Source: Bacteroidales bacterium
Lineage (GTDB): Bacteria > Bacteroidota > Bacteroidia > Bacteroidales > P3
Direction: 5' to 3'
NCBI GenBank assembly: GCA_004551865.1
Contig: SFPR01000018.1
Span: 1-28,083 of the forward strand
Length of the DNA stretch: 28,083 bases
Below, in pieces: positions 7,928 through 16,243 of the stretch. The translations under genes and the position numbers were made by a program. The stretch's first letter is position 1. Each line of letters starts with the position of its first letter. The notes under the pieces were generated by a model. It ran no database searches. It had not been told where the DNA came from and saw only the letters and a list, made by a program, of their open reading frames with translations.

Positions 7928-9406
7928 TTAGTATGCTTTTGCGAAAATTACTCTTTGCGATGAAGGTTTTCCGCTATATACGCATCTGCCTTCTTCTTTT
8001 TCGTTGTCAAATGGTATGCAACGTATTGTCGCCTTGGTGAGTTCTTTGATTTTTTCTTCGGTTTCTGCCGTTCCGTCCCAATGTGCAGAGATAAATCCGC
8101 CTTTGTGTTCCAATATATCGACAAATTCTTCCCAAGTATCTGCCTTTCGGGTGTTGTCCAATCGGTATTGAAGCGCCCTGTTGTAAAGGTTGGATTGAAT
8201 ATCATCGAGTGTCGGCTTGACAAGTTCTGTAACCGTTGCTATATCTACAAGCTCCTTGTTCATTGTGTCTCGTCTTGCAATTTCGCATTTGCCTTCTGCC
8301 AAATCTCTTGCTCCTATGGTTATTCTCAAAGGAACTCCCTTAAATTCATATTCGTGGAATTTCCAGCCGGGTTTGTATTCTCGGCGGTCGTCATAGCGAA
8401 CGCTTATGCCTTGTTGTTCGAGTGTGGTTTTTATTCTCTCGGCTTGTTGGTTGATTTTCTCACATTCTTCCTCGGTTTTGAAGATTGGGATTATCACAAC
8501 CTGTATTGGAGCGAGTGCAGGCGGCAATACCAAACCCTCATCGTCAGAATGGGTCATGATAAGCGCTCCCATCAATCGGGTGGAAACTCCCCACGAGGTT
8601 GCCCACACATATTCCAATTTGTTTTCTTTTGAAAGGAATTTGACATCAAAAGCTTTTGCGAAATTTTGTCCCAAAAAGTGTGAAGTACCTGCTTGAAGTG
8701 CCTTTCCGTCTTGCATCATTGCCTCAATGCAATAGGTATCCACCGCTCCCGCAAAGCGTTCATTTGGAGACTTTACGCCTTTTATCACAGGCACTGCCAT
8801 GAATTTTTCTGCAAAATCGGCATATACATTCAACATCTTCTTTGCTTCTGCCTCTGCTTCCTCCCTTGTGGCGTGAGCGGTGTGTCCTTCCTGCCACAAA
8901 AACTCCGCTGTTCTCAAAAACATTCTCGTTCTCATTTCCCAGCGAACCACATTTGCCCATTGATTGCAAAGAATGGGAAGGTCTCTGTATGATTTTATCC
9001 AACGCTTATAAGTATCCCAAATAATGGTTTCGGAAGTCGGTCTCACAATAAGTTCCTCTTCAAGTTTTGCATCGGGGTCGGGTTCAAGTCCTGCGGTGCC
9101 GTCTTTCTTTGGAGTGAGCCTGTGGTGAGTTACAACGGCACACTCTTTTGCAAAACCCTCGACGTGTTCTGCTTCTTTCTCAAAAAAGGACTTTGGAATG
9201 AACAAAGGGAAGTACGCATTTTGATGTCCGGTTGCCTTAAACATATTATCCAATGCCGATTGCATCTTTTCCCATATCGCATAGCCGTAGGGTTTTATCA
9301 CCATGCAACCTCTGACAGAGGAGTTTTCTGCCAAGTCGGCTCTAACAACCAATTCATTGTACCATTCGGAGTAATTTTCCGACCGTTTTACGAAATCTTT
9401 TGCCAT
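7928..9406 (-). CDS. proS: Prolyl-tRNA synthetase (archaeal/eukaryotic type)
   Basis: This class II synthetase charges tRNA-Pro. At 492 residues it is the shorter form without the large editing insertion found in E. coli-type ProS. It shows class II motif 2 around RWEMRTRMFLRTAEFLWQEGH, the RPTSE signature, motif 3 with GVSTRLMGAL followed by HSDDEGLVLPP, an anticodon-binding domain, and a C-terminal domain ending in Tyr, typical of this ProS group. The start MAKDFVKRSENYSEWY is standard. It is a single gene on the minus strand, divergent from the lipoprotein gene, with its own promoter and terminator. Confidence 0.97.
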   Translation of the reverse strand: MAKDFVKRSENYSEWYNELVVRADLAENSSVRGCMVIKPYGYAIWEKMQSALDNMFKATGHQNAYFPLFIPKSFFEKEAEHVEGFAKECAVVTHHRLTPKKDGTAGLEPDPDAKLEEELIVRPTSETIIWDTYKRWIKSYRDLPILCNQWANVVRWEMRTRMFLRTAEFLWQEGHTAHATREEAEAEAKKMLNVYADFAEKFMAVPVIKGVKSPNERFAGAVDTYCIEAMMQDGKALQAGTSHFLGQNFAKAFDVKFLSKENKLEYVWATSWGVSTRLMGALIMTHSDDEGLVLPPALAPIQVVIIPIFKTEEECEKINQQAERIKTTLEQQGISVRYDDRREYKPGWKFHEYEFKGVPLRITIGARDLAEGKCEIARRDTMNKELVDIATVTELVKPTLDDIQSNLYNRALQYRLDNTRKADTWEEFVDILEHKGGFISAHWDGTAETEEKIKELTKATIRCIPFDNEKEEGRCVYSGKPSSQRVIFAKAY

Positions 9407-9444
9407 ATTGCTAAACTTTTTGTCTCTTTATTATGTCTAAGTAG

Positions 9445-9475
9445 TTGGAAGCAAAAGAAAAAATTAGTACTTTTG
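9445..9475 (+). promoter_or_regulatory. Promoter of the Tyr-rich lipoprotein gene
   Basis: TTGG (9445-9448), 19 bases, TACTTTTG (9468-9475). The -7 box fits the Bacteroidota consensus and the upstream box is weak. The predicted start point near 9481 falls beside that of the opposing proS promoter, so the two promoters face each other and their 5' ends nearly touch. Confidence 0.6.
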
Positions 9476-9492
9476 CCCTCCGTAACAAGGTG

Positions 9493-9522
9493 CAAAAGTA
9501 CAAAAATATTTTTTGAAGCAAT
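9493..9522 (-). promoter_or_regulatory. Promoter of proS
   Basis: On the minus strand TACTTTTG (9500-9493) lies 18 bases downstream of ATTG (9522-9519). It is about 87 bases upstream of the proS start. Its -7 box is the mirror image of the plus-strand box at 9468-9475. Confidence 0.6.
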
Positions 9523-9541
9523 AAAAACAAGGAGTGGTATT

Positions 9542-10789
9542 ATGAAAATCAGGAAATTATGTATGCCAACTTTGGTTTTGGCAGTTATTGTAACCTTTTC
9601 AGGTCTTATGTTTTCGGGTTGCAACGCCGCTTTGACGGCAACAAGTTGCGACGATGTGTATTCGACTTCAGACGATGACGAATACTTGAAAAACTACACC
9701 CCTTCAAGAAGTTCTGATTATGTCTATCAAGATCCGAACTTCCAGAAGCAAACCAATTCGTACAGAGAGGCAATTCAAAACCCCGGAGCAACATCTCAGA
9801 CCTCTTTGTCGGATACTCTTCAAGAACAACCGGCTTCGGACTATATCGACTATGACGAAGACGATTATTATGACTATGCTTATAGTGCGAGGATCAGGAG
9901 ATTTCACTCTCCTGTGATATATTACGACTACTATGCGGACTATTATACCAATATGTATTGGTACACATACGACCCTTTCTATTGGGGAACGTCCATTTAC
10001 TTGGGTTACAGCTGGTGGTATCCGACATATTATTCTCGTTGGTACGATCCTTTCTATTGGTCTTGGTATAGTCCTTATTACTATCCGTATCATCATCACT
10101 TCTGTTGTCATCACCATTATCCTCATCACGATATATGTTACTACAACAGCCATGACCACAACTCAAACCTTTACAGAGGAATTTCGACAGGCACGGGATA
10201 TATTCGTCGTGGAGAAGGAGCGATAACAAGAGCAGGAAACATCGATGGAACAAAGCTATCGAGAAGTCTCGGAACAAGTTCTGCGAACACTTTGTCAAAA
10301 GGCAATGTTACATTGAACCGAAATGCGACGTCGGCAGGCTCATTGACCACTCCGAGTGCAGGAAAGCCTGCAATCTCTCGCACAAACAATCAGGCCAATG
10401 TTTCAAAACCGCTTGCAAAACCAATGCAACGCTCGACCACTGCAACCAAAACCATTGAAGGAAGCACCAAACCAATCAACAATCCTTCAAACACTTCGAC
10501 CATAACCACAAATCGGAGCAAGAACACTTACACCCCTCCTGCCCAAAGCAGAAAAACAACTCCTTCGACAATAAAATCGAACCGCAACATCAATCGTTCA
10601 AATTCTGTCGGCAGACCTTCGACAAACAGAAGCATAAATCGTTCGTCCTCACAGCAGAATTATCGTTCCGGCAGCAGGAGTACTTATTCTTCTCCTTCGA
10701 GAAGCAGTAGCTCAAGCAGCAGTAGAAGCATGGGTTCAAGTTCTTCTTCTCGCAGCAGCTCGGGTTCTTCTCACTCGATAAGAAGATAA
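9542..10789 (+). CDS. Tyr/Trp/His-rich lipoprotein with a Ser/Arg-rich tail
   Basis: The function is unknown. The start is set by an AAGGAG ribosome site (9529-9534) and by the following lipoprotein signal peptide, with lipobox FSGC and lipidated Cys27; the open frame continues upstream but lacks these. The 415 residues fall into three zones. Residues 28-100 are acidic and polar. Residues 101-211 are extremely rich in Tyr, Trp and Asp. This second zone ends in a His/Cys cluster (184-206, including HHHFCCHHH) that could bind metal. Residues 212-415 are low-complexity Ser/Arg/Thr/Asn. Similar aromatic-rich surface lipoproteins are common in Bacteroidota and usually annotated hypothetical. The next gene starts 33 bases later, so the two may be co-transcribed. 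Confidence 0.85.
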   Translation: MKIRKLCMPTLVLAVIVTFSGLMFSGCNAALTATSCDDVYSTSDDDEYLKNYTPSRSSDYVYQDPNFQKQTNSYREAIQNPGATSQTSLSDTLQEQPASDYIDYDEDDYYDYAYSARIRRFHSPVIYYDYYADYYTNMYWYTYDPFYWGTSIYLGYSWWYPTYYSRWYDPFYWSWYSPYYYPYHHHFCCHHHYPHHDICYYNSHDHNSNLYRGISTGTGYIRRGEGAITRAGNIDGTKLSRSLGTSSANTLSKGNVTLNRNATSAGSLTTPSAGKPAISRTNNQANVSKPLAKPMQRSTTATKTIEGSTKPINNPSNTSTITTNRSKNTYTPPAQSRKTTPSTIKSNRNINRSNSVGRPSTNRSINRSSSQQNYRSGSRSTYSSPSRSSSSSSSRSMGSSSSSRSSSGSSHSIRR

Positions 10790-10822
10790 CATTTGTAATC
10801 AAAGAATAAAAACAACAAAACG

Positions 10823-12226
10823 ATGAAAAAGATATTTGTATTAGCATTATCGATTTGTGCTTTCGCAGGTTTGAAGGCACAAGTTTCGCCTGACTACTCT
10901 TTGTGGCTCAGTCAATATGGTCTGAACGGAACTGCAAACTATATCTCTCGTTCGGGAGCAATCGGAGCGGTAGGAGGCGATGTCATGTCCTCACATTTCA
11001 ATCCCGCAGGCTTGGGTTTATACAAAAAAAGCGAGCTTACCTTCTCTTCGGGAATAAACTTCAACTTTACCGATGCAAACATCGAGGGATTGTCTTTAAG
11101 CGACGACAGGACAGGATTTAACTATGGCAACTTCGCTCTTGTAGGCACAATAAAGGCAGAAAGCACCGGTTTGAAATATGTACAACTTTCTTTCGGTATC
11201 AACCGTTTGCAGAACTTCAACTCTCGAAAGACAATGATGAGAAACTCTGTCAGCTCTTCGTTTGTCAATGATGTTGTATTAGATGCAATAGTCGATGCTC
11301 AAGATACCGAGAACGATTTTATAAGAGCAGGAGTTGTCGATTTGGATTCAAACTACATTTTGAGTTCTATTTATGAGAGCGGAACATTTTCTCAACTCAA
11401 AACAATCAAAGAGACAGGTTACATCAATGAGTTTTCTTTCTCTTTCAGCGGTAACGTAGATGATTGGTTCTATTTCGGAACAACCTTTGGTATGCCTTGT
11501 GCTTACTACAAAAGTGTCAGCTCTTTCTCCGAAGAAAGGTTCGATGCGGCAGGCGAAAGCAATGGTTATTACACCTACAACGAAATTCAGGAACTCTCGA
11601 CCGTCGGAGTAAACTTCAAGGCGGGCGTTATAGTAAAGCCAATCAATATGTTGAGGTTCGGACTTGCCATTCACACCCCTACATACTACGCAGTGGAAGA
11701 CAATTACTGCTCGGAGGTAAAATATAATAGCTATGCAGGCAGTGTAGCTCCTACTTACGAGTATGCAATTCAAAGTCCGTTCCGCTTTTTGGGCAGTATG
11801 GCATTGGTTCTTGGCAGCAACAGCTCTGCAATCGGCGGAACGATAAGTGCAGACTACGAGTTTGCAGATTACAGCAACATGAAGTATCGTTTTGACAATG
11901 ACTTGCTTTACGAAAATGAGCTCAACACCGTGGTAGAAGACCTTTTCAGAGCTGCTCATACTTTGAGAGTGGGTGGCGAATTGAAGCTCGGAATGATTGC
12001 CCTCAGATGCGGATACTCCTTTATGAGCAATCCTTACAACGAACCTAACGATGCAACAATGAACACCATGAGTGCAGGTTTCGGATACAAGACCAAGCAC
12101 TATGTGTTCGACCTTGGTTATGCCAACATCAGAACCAACGGCAATTATCAGTTCTATGACGGAGCTATTGCTTCACTTGAAAAGAGCAATCATATCGTTC
12201 AGGCAACTTTCGGCATAAGATTTTAA
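10823..12226 (+). CDS. FadL/OMPP1-like outer membrane beta-barrel protein
   Basis: This is probably an outer membrane channel for hydrophobic or other small substrates. The 467 residues begin with a signal peptide (cleavage likely after GLKA, about residue 19). The N-terminal motif GDVMSSHFNPAGLGL carries the NPAGL signature of the FadL/OMPP1 family. The rest shows alternating aromatic/hydrophobic strands and ends in Phe, as outer-membrane barrels usually do. Bacteroidota relatives are often labelled hemin receptor, but nothing here proves a haem substrate. The gene ends before a strong hairpin shared with the convergent butyrate kinase gene. A weaker imperfect hairpin lies at about 12253-12276. 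Confidence 0.85.
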   Translation: MKKIFVLALSICAFAGLKAQVSPDYSLWLSQYGLNGTANYISRSGAIGAVGGDVMSSHFNPAGLGLYKKSELTFSSGINFNFTDANIEGLSLSDDRTGFNYGNFALVGTIKAESTGLKYVQLSFGINRLQNFNSRKTMMRNSVSSSFVNDVVLDAIVDAQDTENDFIRAGVVDLDSNYILSSIYESGTFSQLKTIKETGYINEFSFSFSGNVDDWFYFGTTFGMPCAYYKSVSSFSEERFDAAGESNGYYTYNEIQELSTVGVNFKAGVIVKPINMLRFGLAIHTPTYYAVEDNYCSEVKYNSYAGSVAPTYEYAIQSPFRFLGSMALVLGSNSSAIGGTISADYEFADYSNMKYRFDNDLLYENELNTVVEDLFRAAHTLRVGGELKLGMIALRCGYSFMSNPYNEPNDATMNTMSAGFGYKTKHYVFDLGYANIRTNGNYQFYDGAIASLEKSNHIVQATFGIRF

Positions 12227-12286
12227 TCAGCAAACCAAGTTTCACACCGAAGGAGCATCGATGTTTTTCGACGCTCTGCAATAAAC

Positions 12287-12322
12287 AAATCGGGGGAGTT
12301 TCGATTGAAGCTCCCCCGATTT
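12287..12322. terminator. Bidirectional terminator between the FadL-like gene and buk
   Basis: AAATCGGGGGAG (12287-12298) pairs with CTCCCCCGATTT (12311-12322) around a 12-base loop. TTTGTTTTT follows on the plus strand and a run of A precedes it. It sits between convergent genes and shares its CCCCCGATT core with the proS terminator. Confidence 0.85.
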
Positions 12323-12351
12323 TTGTTTTTGGCAAATATTCAGCCAATCGG

Positions 12352-13431
12352 CTATTTATATTCTTTGCATTCTATTTCGTTGTTCAAGAACATGGTTGCG
12401 TTCATTGCCAAAGCACCCATTTCGTCCTCACCTGCATATACCTCAACAGGGGCAATGAATTTCACTCTCTCGATAACCTCATCGTCAAACGGCTTTCCCT
12501 TTGCTATACCTCCCGTAAGGATTATGGCATCTACCTTTCCGTTCAACACTGTTGCCGCAGCTCCGATTTCTTTTGCCACTTGGTAAGCCATTGCCGACTG
12601 AATGAAAGCGTGTTCTTTGCTTCCTTCTTTTGCTTTTGTCTCAACTTCATAAGCATCGTTAGTGCCAAGATAAGCCACAAAGCCGCCTTCGCCCACAATC
12701 ATCTTCTTTATCTGCTCTTTGGTGTACTTTCCGCTAAAGCAAGCATTGATTATGTGATTTACAGGCAAAGAACCTGTTCTCTCAGGTGAGAAAGGACCTT
12801 CTCCGTCCAAAGCCTGATTGACATCAATTACCAATCCCTTTTGGTGAACGCCCACGCTCACACCTCCACCCAAGTGAACGACAATCAAATTCAAGTCTTC
12901 ATATTTCTTGTTGTGGTCTTTGGCATAGCGTCTTGCTATTGCCTTTTGATTGAGAGCGTGAAATATGCTCTGACGAGGGAAAGCCGGATGTCCGCTCACT
13001 CTTGCCAAAGGGTGCATTTCATCAACTACCACAGGGTCTGCAATGATTGCGGGAACTCCTTCCAAGGAAGAAGCTATGTCGTGAGCAATCAAACCTCCCA
13101 AGTTGCAGGCATGCTGTCCCGAAACACCTTTTTTCAAGTCTTCCAACATCGCATCATTAACTCGCCACACGCCCGAAGAAATTGGTTTTACCAAACCGCC
13201 TCTTCCGACAATCACTTTAAAATCTCTGATGTCAAAGCCTGCTGCCTTTACTTCTTCGAGTACAATGCTTTTTCTAAACTCGTATTGGTCTGCAATGCAG
13301 TCGTACTTTGCAATCTCTTCTGCCGAATGTTTCAAATTCTTGACAAAGAGTTGCTCTTCCTCGTTATATACGGCTATCTTGGTGGAGGTAGAACCCGGAT
13401 TGATAGCCAAAATCAACTTTCTTGAATCCAT
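12352..13431 (-). CDS. buk: Butyrate kinase
   Basis: This acetokinase-family enzyme makes butyrate and ATP from butyryl phosphate and ADP, or acts on branched-chain acyl phosphates. The 359 residues show the phosphate-binding NPGSTSTKIAVY near the N terminus, GRGGLVKPI, VHLGGGVSVGVH, and the DGEGPFSPERTGSLP segment characteristic of Buk rather than AckA, which is about 400 residues. The usual partner gene ptb (phosphate butyryltransferase) is not adjacent: upstream lies the DUF3795 gene, with buk's own promoter between. Butyrate formation from butyryl-CoA would need ptb elsewhere. Confidence 0.93.
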   Translation of the reverse strand: MDSRKLILAINPGSTSTKIAVYNEEEQLFVKNLKHSAEEIAKYDCIADQYEFRKSIVLEEVKAAGFDIRDFKVIVGRGGLVKPISSGVWRVNDAMLEDLKKGVSGQHACNLGGLIAHDIASSLEGVPAIIADPVVVDEMHPLARVSGHPAFPRQSIFHALNQKAIARRYAKDHNKKYEDLNLIVVHLGGGVSVGVHQKGLVIDVNQALDGEGPFSPERTGSLPVNHIINACFSGKYTKEQIKKMIVGEGGFVAYLGTNDAYEVETKAKEGSKEHAFIQSAMAYQVAKEIGAAATVLNGKVDAIILTGGIAKGKPFDDEVIERVKFIAPVEVYAGEDEMGALAMNATMFLNNEIECKEYK

Positions 13432-13476
13432 ATTTTTGTAAGTCTCTATTAAAAATCAAGTCCTTCTTCGGGGCTG

Positions 13477-13508
13477 CAAAGATATATCAAATCTTTCGTA
13501 TCCCCAAA
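13477..13508 (-). promoter_or_regulatory. Promoter of buk
   Basis: On the minus strand TTTG (13508-13505), 20 bases, TATCTTTG (13484-13477): a full Bacteroidota-type promoter. It ends 45 bases before the buk start and lies between buk and the upstream DUF3795 gene. Confidence 0.8.
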
Positions 13509-13541
13509 TCAATCAATGTTTTTCGGTAATTATAATTCAGT

Positions 13542-13889
13542 TTAATATTTTAACGATTGCAAGTTGGCTTTTGCTTCGGGAAGATTTTTGAGTATCATTC
13601 CTATCTGCTCACAAGTCTCAATCTGAGAACAATCTCCGCAAGTCTCAAAGCCTTTCTCTCTTACGCACTTACGGATTTGGCACATACCATCGCAATAAGC
13701 AAACTTAACTCCCTCGGTTCTGCAACCCATACAGTTGATAGTCTCTGTGGTAATTGCATCTGTCCCGTTCATTTCTCTCCACTTCTCTGCTGTCTGTCTT
13801 CTAAGCTCATCGTCGTTTTTTATTGTGGCAATGCGAGCTTCGCAAGTCTCACAATCCAATCCGCAACAAGCAATCAGTTTATGCTCCAT
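13542..13889 (-). CDS. DUF3795-type cysteine-rich protein
   Basis: A small protein of unknown function. The 115 residues from MEHKLIACCGLDCETCEARI contain repeated Cys pairs: ACCGLDCETC at the N terminus, NCMGC in the middle, YCDGMCQIRKC, and CGDCSQIETC near the end. The spacing is compatible with zinc or iron-sulfur binding, and the pattern is that of DUF3795. The start was chosen because the family begins just before the first CCGLDC. Upstream in-frame ATG codons (13925 and 13988) would add non-conserved residues. I see no clear promoter box. Confidence 0.8.
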   Translation of the reverse strand: MEHKLIACCGLDCETCEARIATIKNDDELRRQTAEKWREMNGTDAITTETINCMGCRTEGVKFAYCDGMCQIRKCVREKGFETCGDCSQIETCEQIGMILKNLPEAKANLQSLKY

Positions 13890-14004
13890 GTTGGTTTTTG
13901 GTTTCTGTATTTTTTGATTTACCATGATTTTCGGCGAAATTACAAAAAAAAGTCGAACTGCACCATAAATCACACAAAAATCGGACAAAGAAAGATTTTA
14001 TTGC

Positions 14005-14012
14005 TAACTTTG
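14005..14012 (+). promoter_or_regulatory. -7 box of the thioredoxin lipoprotein gene
   Basis: TAACTTTG lies 21 bases before the ATG. No good TTTG is visible at the expected upstream distance, so this is a partial match only. Confidence 0.5.
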
Positions 14013-14033
14013 CAGCCGTTAAAACAGACAGAT

Positions 14034-15143
14034 ATGAAGAAGATTTGCTATTTTTGTTTGGCGGCTTGTCTTATTTTGACAGCTTGTTCCAAGACCTCAT
14101 CTTTCGTTATGGAAATTCCGGAGCTTACTCAGGGAAGCATATTGCTCATTCACGCAACTCCTTCTCAAATAGAAGCAGGATTGCAAGACACTTTGGCTGT
14201 TGCAGAGTTTGACAACGGCAGGTTTGAAACCTCATTTGACACTCTTCAATTCTCTTCTGACCACATGGATTGTTCGGTAATAATCCGCACAAAAGACGGA
14301 AAATTTGCCTGCAACCTGCCTTTGCCTCTCTCAAAGGGCAAAACCACCAAGATGAAAATCGAAAAAGTGAGCCAATATATGAAAGGAGAAGGATTGTTGA
14401 AGAGTTCCTATTCGGGAAACAAGTATGCAGAGAGCTTTTCCGACTTTTTCGTAAAATTAGTTACCCTCACCGAAACCTCTCACGAACAACAAGATGCCTC
14501 AGGACAAAAAAAGATACAGCAACAGCAAGTCTTGCTCTACAAAGACTTCCTAAACAAATATCCTTCTTCGGGATTGGCATACTCGCTTCTCATAGGGCAG
14601 GTTCTTCAAGCCAATGTGAGCGAAAGCAATCCGATAACGGACTATTGTTCTGAGCTTTGCTTAGACATCGACTATGAAAACGCATGGGCAGAGTATCTTT
14701 CCAACGTTATGAAAGACCGCAGAAAGAAAGCTCTAAGCTCGTCTGTTTTGTCTTTCAGTGCATTGGACGCCGACGAAAAGACAATCACCGAAAGAGACAT
14801 CAAGCCTTACGAGTATGTATTGGTGTGTTTTTGGGCTTCGTGGTGCAAACCATGCAGAGAAGAGCTGCCTTTGTTGAAGCAACTCTACAAAGAGTACAAC
14901 TCAAAGGGCTTGGAGATTGTCAGCATCTCGGTTGATACCAACCCTGCCGAGTGGTTGGAGTTTGTAAAGCAAAATCCGCTTCCGTGGCTTTCGCTCATAG
15001 GTAACGGAAGAGAGCTTACAAGCCGCTACGACTTCGAAATGATTCCTATGAACATGATTGCAGACAAAGAAGGCAGGATAATAAAACGAGATTTGTTCAA
15101 AGACGACATACGAAAAGCTGTTTCCGAACTTTTCGACAAGTAA
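14034..15143 (+). CDS. TlpA-family thioredoxin-like lipoprotein
   Basis: A predicted periplasm-facing thiol-disulfide oxidoreductase. The start gives a lipoprotein signal peptide with lipobox LTAC (Cys18), whereas the longer open frame upstream is not coding. The 369 residues have an N-terminal domain of the DUF4369 kind (roughly 25-120, beta-rich) and a helical middle. A C-terminal thioredoxin fold follows, with active site FWASWCKPCREELP (CxxC = CKPC) and the cis-Pro region MIPMNMI. This layout is typical of Bacteroidota TlpA/ResA-like proteins. The partner substrate is unknown. The HhH protein starts 3 bases after the stop, so the two are probably co-transcribed. Confidence 0.9.
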   Translation: MKKICYFCLAACLILTACSKTSSFVMEIPELTQGSILLIHATPSQIEAGLQDTLAVAEFDNGRFETSFDTLQFSSDHMDCSVIIRTKDGKFACNLPLPLSKGKTTKMKIEKVSQYMKGEGLLKSSYSGNKYAESFSDFFVKLVTLTETSHEQQDASGQKKIQQQQVLLYKDFLNKYPSSGLAYSLLIGQVLQANVSESNPITDYCSELCLDIDYENAWAEYLSNVMKDRRKKALSSSVLSFSALDADEKTITERDIKPYEYVLVCFWASWCKPCREELPLLKQLYKEYNSKGLEIVSISVDTNPAEWLEFVKQNPLPWLSLIGNGRELTSRYDFEMIPMNMIADKEGRIIKRDLFKDDIRKAVSELFDK

Positions 15144-15146
15144 TCA

Positions 15147-16043
15147 ATGGAACTGAAACGCCTTTGCTCGCGACATTTGTCGCTCATACTCTTCTTTGTC
15201 GGCATTGCAGTGGGATTGTCCGCCGTGTTTTTCGTGCTGAAAGACAATATTCATATTGTATCTGAGACAAAGCCCAAATCCGATGCTCAAACTACAAACC
15301 GCAAAGCTCCGAAAACACAGCCCTCTTATCATTTTGCAAGTTCAAAATACCACTTCCGACCTTTCAACCCAAACAGCGTAAGTCGCAAAGAGCTTCTTTC
15401 TTTCGGTTTGAGCGAAAAACAAGCAGACAACATACTCAACTATCGCACCAAAGCAGGAGGTTTCAAAAACAAAGAGCAGTTTGCCCGTCTCTATTGCATG
15501 CAAGGAGGATTGTTTGAGCAAATTTCGCCCTATTTGGTCTTTGAAAACCAAATTGCAAAGAGCGAAACAACAAGCGAAAACACTCTCTCGGAAACCCAAA
15601 CTTCCCATACCGATGCTGCAAAACCCGAAACACACAAACTTGTTTTGGATTTGAACCTTTGCGACAGCTTAGATTTGCAACAAATCAAAGGAATAGGGCA
15701 GAAAAGAGCCTCAATGATTTACCGATATGGCAAAAAACTCGGAGGATATGTAAGTGTGGAACAGCTCAAAGAGGTATATGGCATTGACGAAAGCCTTTTT
15801 GAGAGCATAAAGTCTCACTTTGTCGTTTCAGACTGCAACATAAGAAAGGTGAACATCAACTCCGACCAAATTAAAACACTTGTTGCCCACCCCTATATCG
15901 ACATTCAGCTTGCCAAAGCTCTCATACACTTTCGCAAAGACTACAACCGCAACTTCCAAAAGCCCGAAGAGATAAGACAAATACACTTTTTGAGCGAACA
16001 AGAGTTCCAAAAACTCCTGCCATACATAACAACAAGCAACTGA
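15147..16043 (+). CDS. Membrane-anchored helix-hairpin-helix protein (ComEA-like repeats)
   Basis: The 298 residues begin with one transmembrane helix (about 10-32), then a linker. Three helix-hairpin-helix units of the ComEA/T2SK kind follow. Unit 1 is around NPNSVSRKELLSFGLSEKQA, unit 2 around LQQIKGIGQKRASMIYRYGKK, the most canonical (G-I-G), and unit 3 around AHPYIDIQLAKALIHFRK. HhH domains of this type bind DNA backbone, and in ComEA they take up DNA. Similar Bacteroidota proteins are of unknown role. It follows the thioredoxin lipoprotein gene by 3 bases. ComEC lies 7 kb away, so a link to DNA uptake is only speculation. Confidence 0.8.
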   Translation: MELKRLCSRHLSLILFFVGIAVGLSAVFFVLKDNIHIVSETKPKSDAQTTNRKAPKTQPSYHFASSKYHFRPFNPNSVSRKELLSFGLSEKQADNILNYRTKAGGFKNKEQFARLYCMQGGLFEQISPYLVFENQIAKSETTSENTLSETQTSHTDAAKPETHKLVLDLNLCDSLDLQQIKGIGQKRASMIYRYGKKLGGYVSVEQLKEVYGIDESLFESIKSHFVVSDCNIRKVNINSDQIKTLVAHPYIDIQLAKALIHFRKDYNRNFQKPEEIRQIHFLSEQEFQKLLPYITTSN

Positions 16044-16101
16044 AAAAAGGTTTTGTCGGTGTTTTTTCAATAAAAAAAGCCAATTTAACGTTGGTTTGTT
16101 G

Positions 16102-16109
16102 TACCTTTG
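16102..16109 (+). promoter_or_regulatory. -7 box upstream of the OmpH-like gene
   Basis: TACCTTTG followed by GC, the strong form seen elsewhere in the window, but with no clear TTTG 19 bases upstream. A start near 16115 would put the whole AACGCCG repeat cluster into the 5' untranslated region of the OmpH-like gene. Confidence 0.55.
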
Positions 16110-16130
16110 CAACGATTGTAAAAAATAAAA

Positions 16131-16226
16131 CGGCGAATTAAAAAAATAAAACGCCGTTTTGGTCGGCTGAAACGGCGTTTTGGTGTTGTCAAAACGGCGT
16201 TTTGTCAAGCTCAAAACGGTGTTTTG
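16131..16226 (+). repeat. AACGCCG hairpin repeat, copy 3
   Basis: AAAACGCCGTTT (16148-16159) pairs perfectly with AAACGGCGTTTT (16170-16181). Two further near-palindromic copies follow, AAAACGGCGTTTTG (16191-16204) and CAAAACGGTGTTTTG (16212-16226), and a CGGCG word precedes at 16131. The repeated units could form alternative stems. They lie between a -7 box and the OmpH-like start codon. Confidence 0.75.
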
Positions 16227-16243
16227 CAAAAACAAGATTGATT

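Noticed and set aside
9122..9541. 140-residue N-terminal extension of the Tyr-rich lipoprotein
   Set aside because: It runs antisense through proS and would bury the lipoprotein signal peptide. A ribosome site precedes the ATG at 9542.
12240..12286. Riboswitch-like element after the FadL-like gene
   Set aside because: Only a short imperfect hairpin is present and it lies downstream of both convergent genes, where no leader exists.
13557..14033. N-terminal extension of the thioredoxin lipoprotein
   Set aside because: It is antisense to the DUF3795 gene. The signal peptide begins at 14034 after a -7 box.
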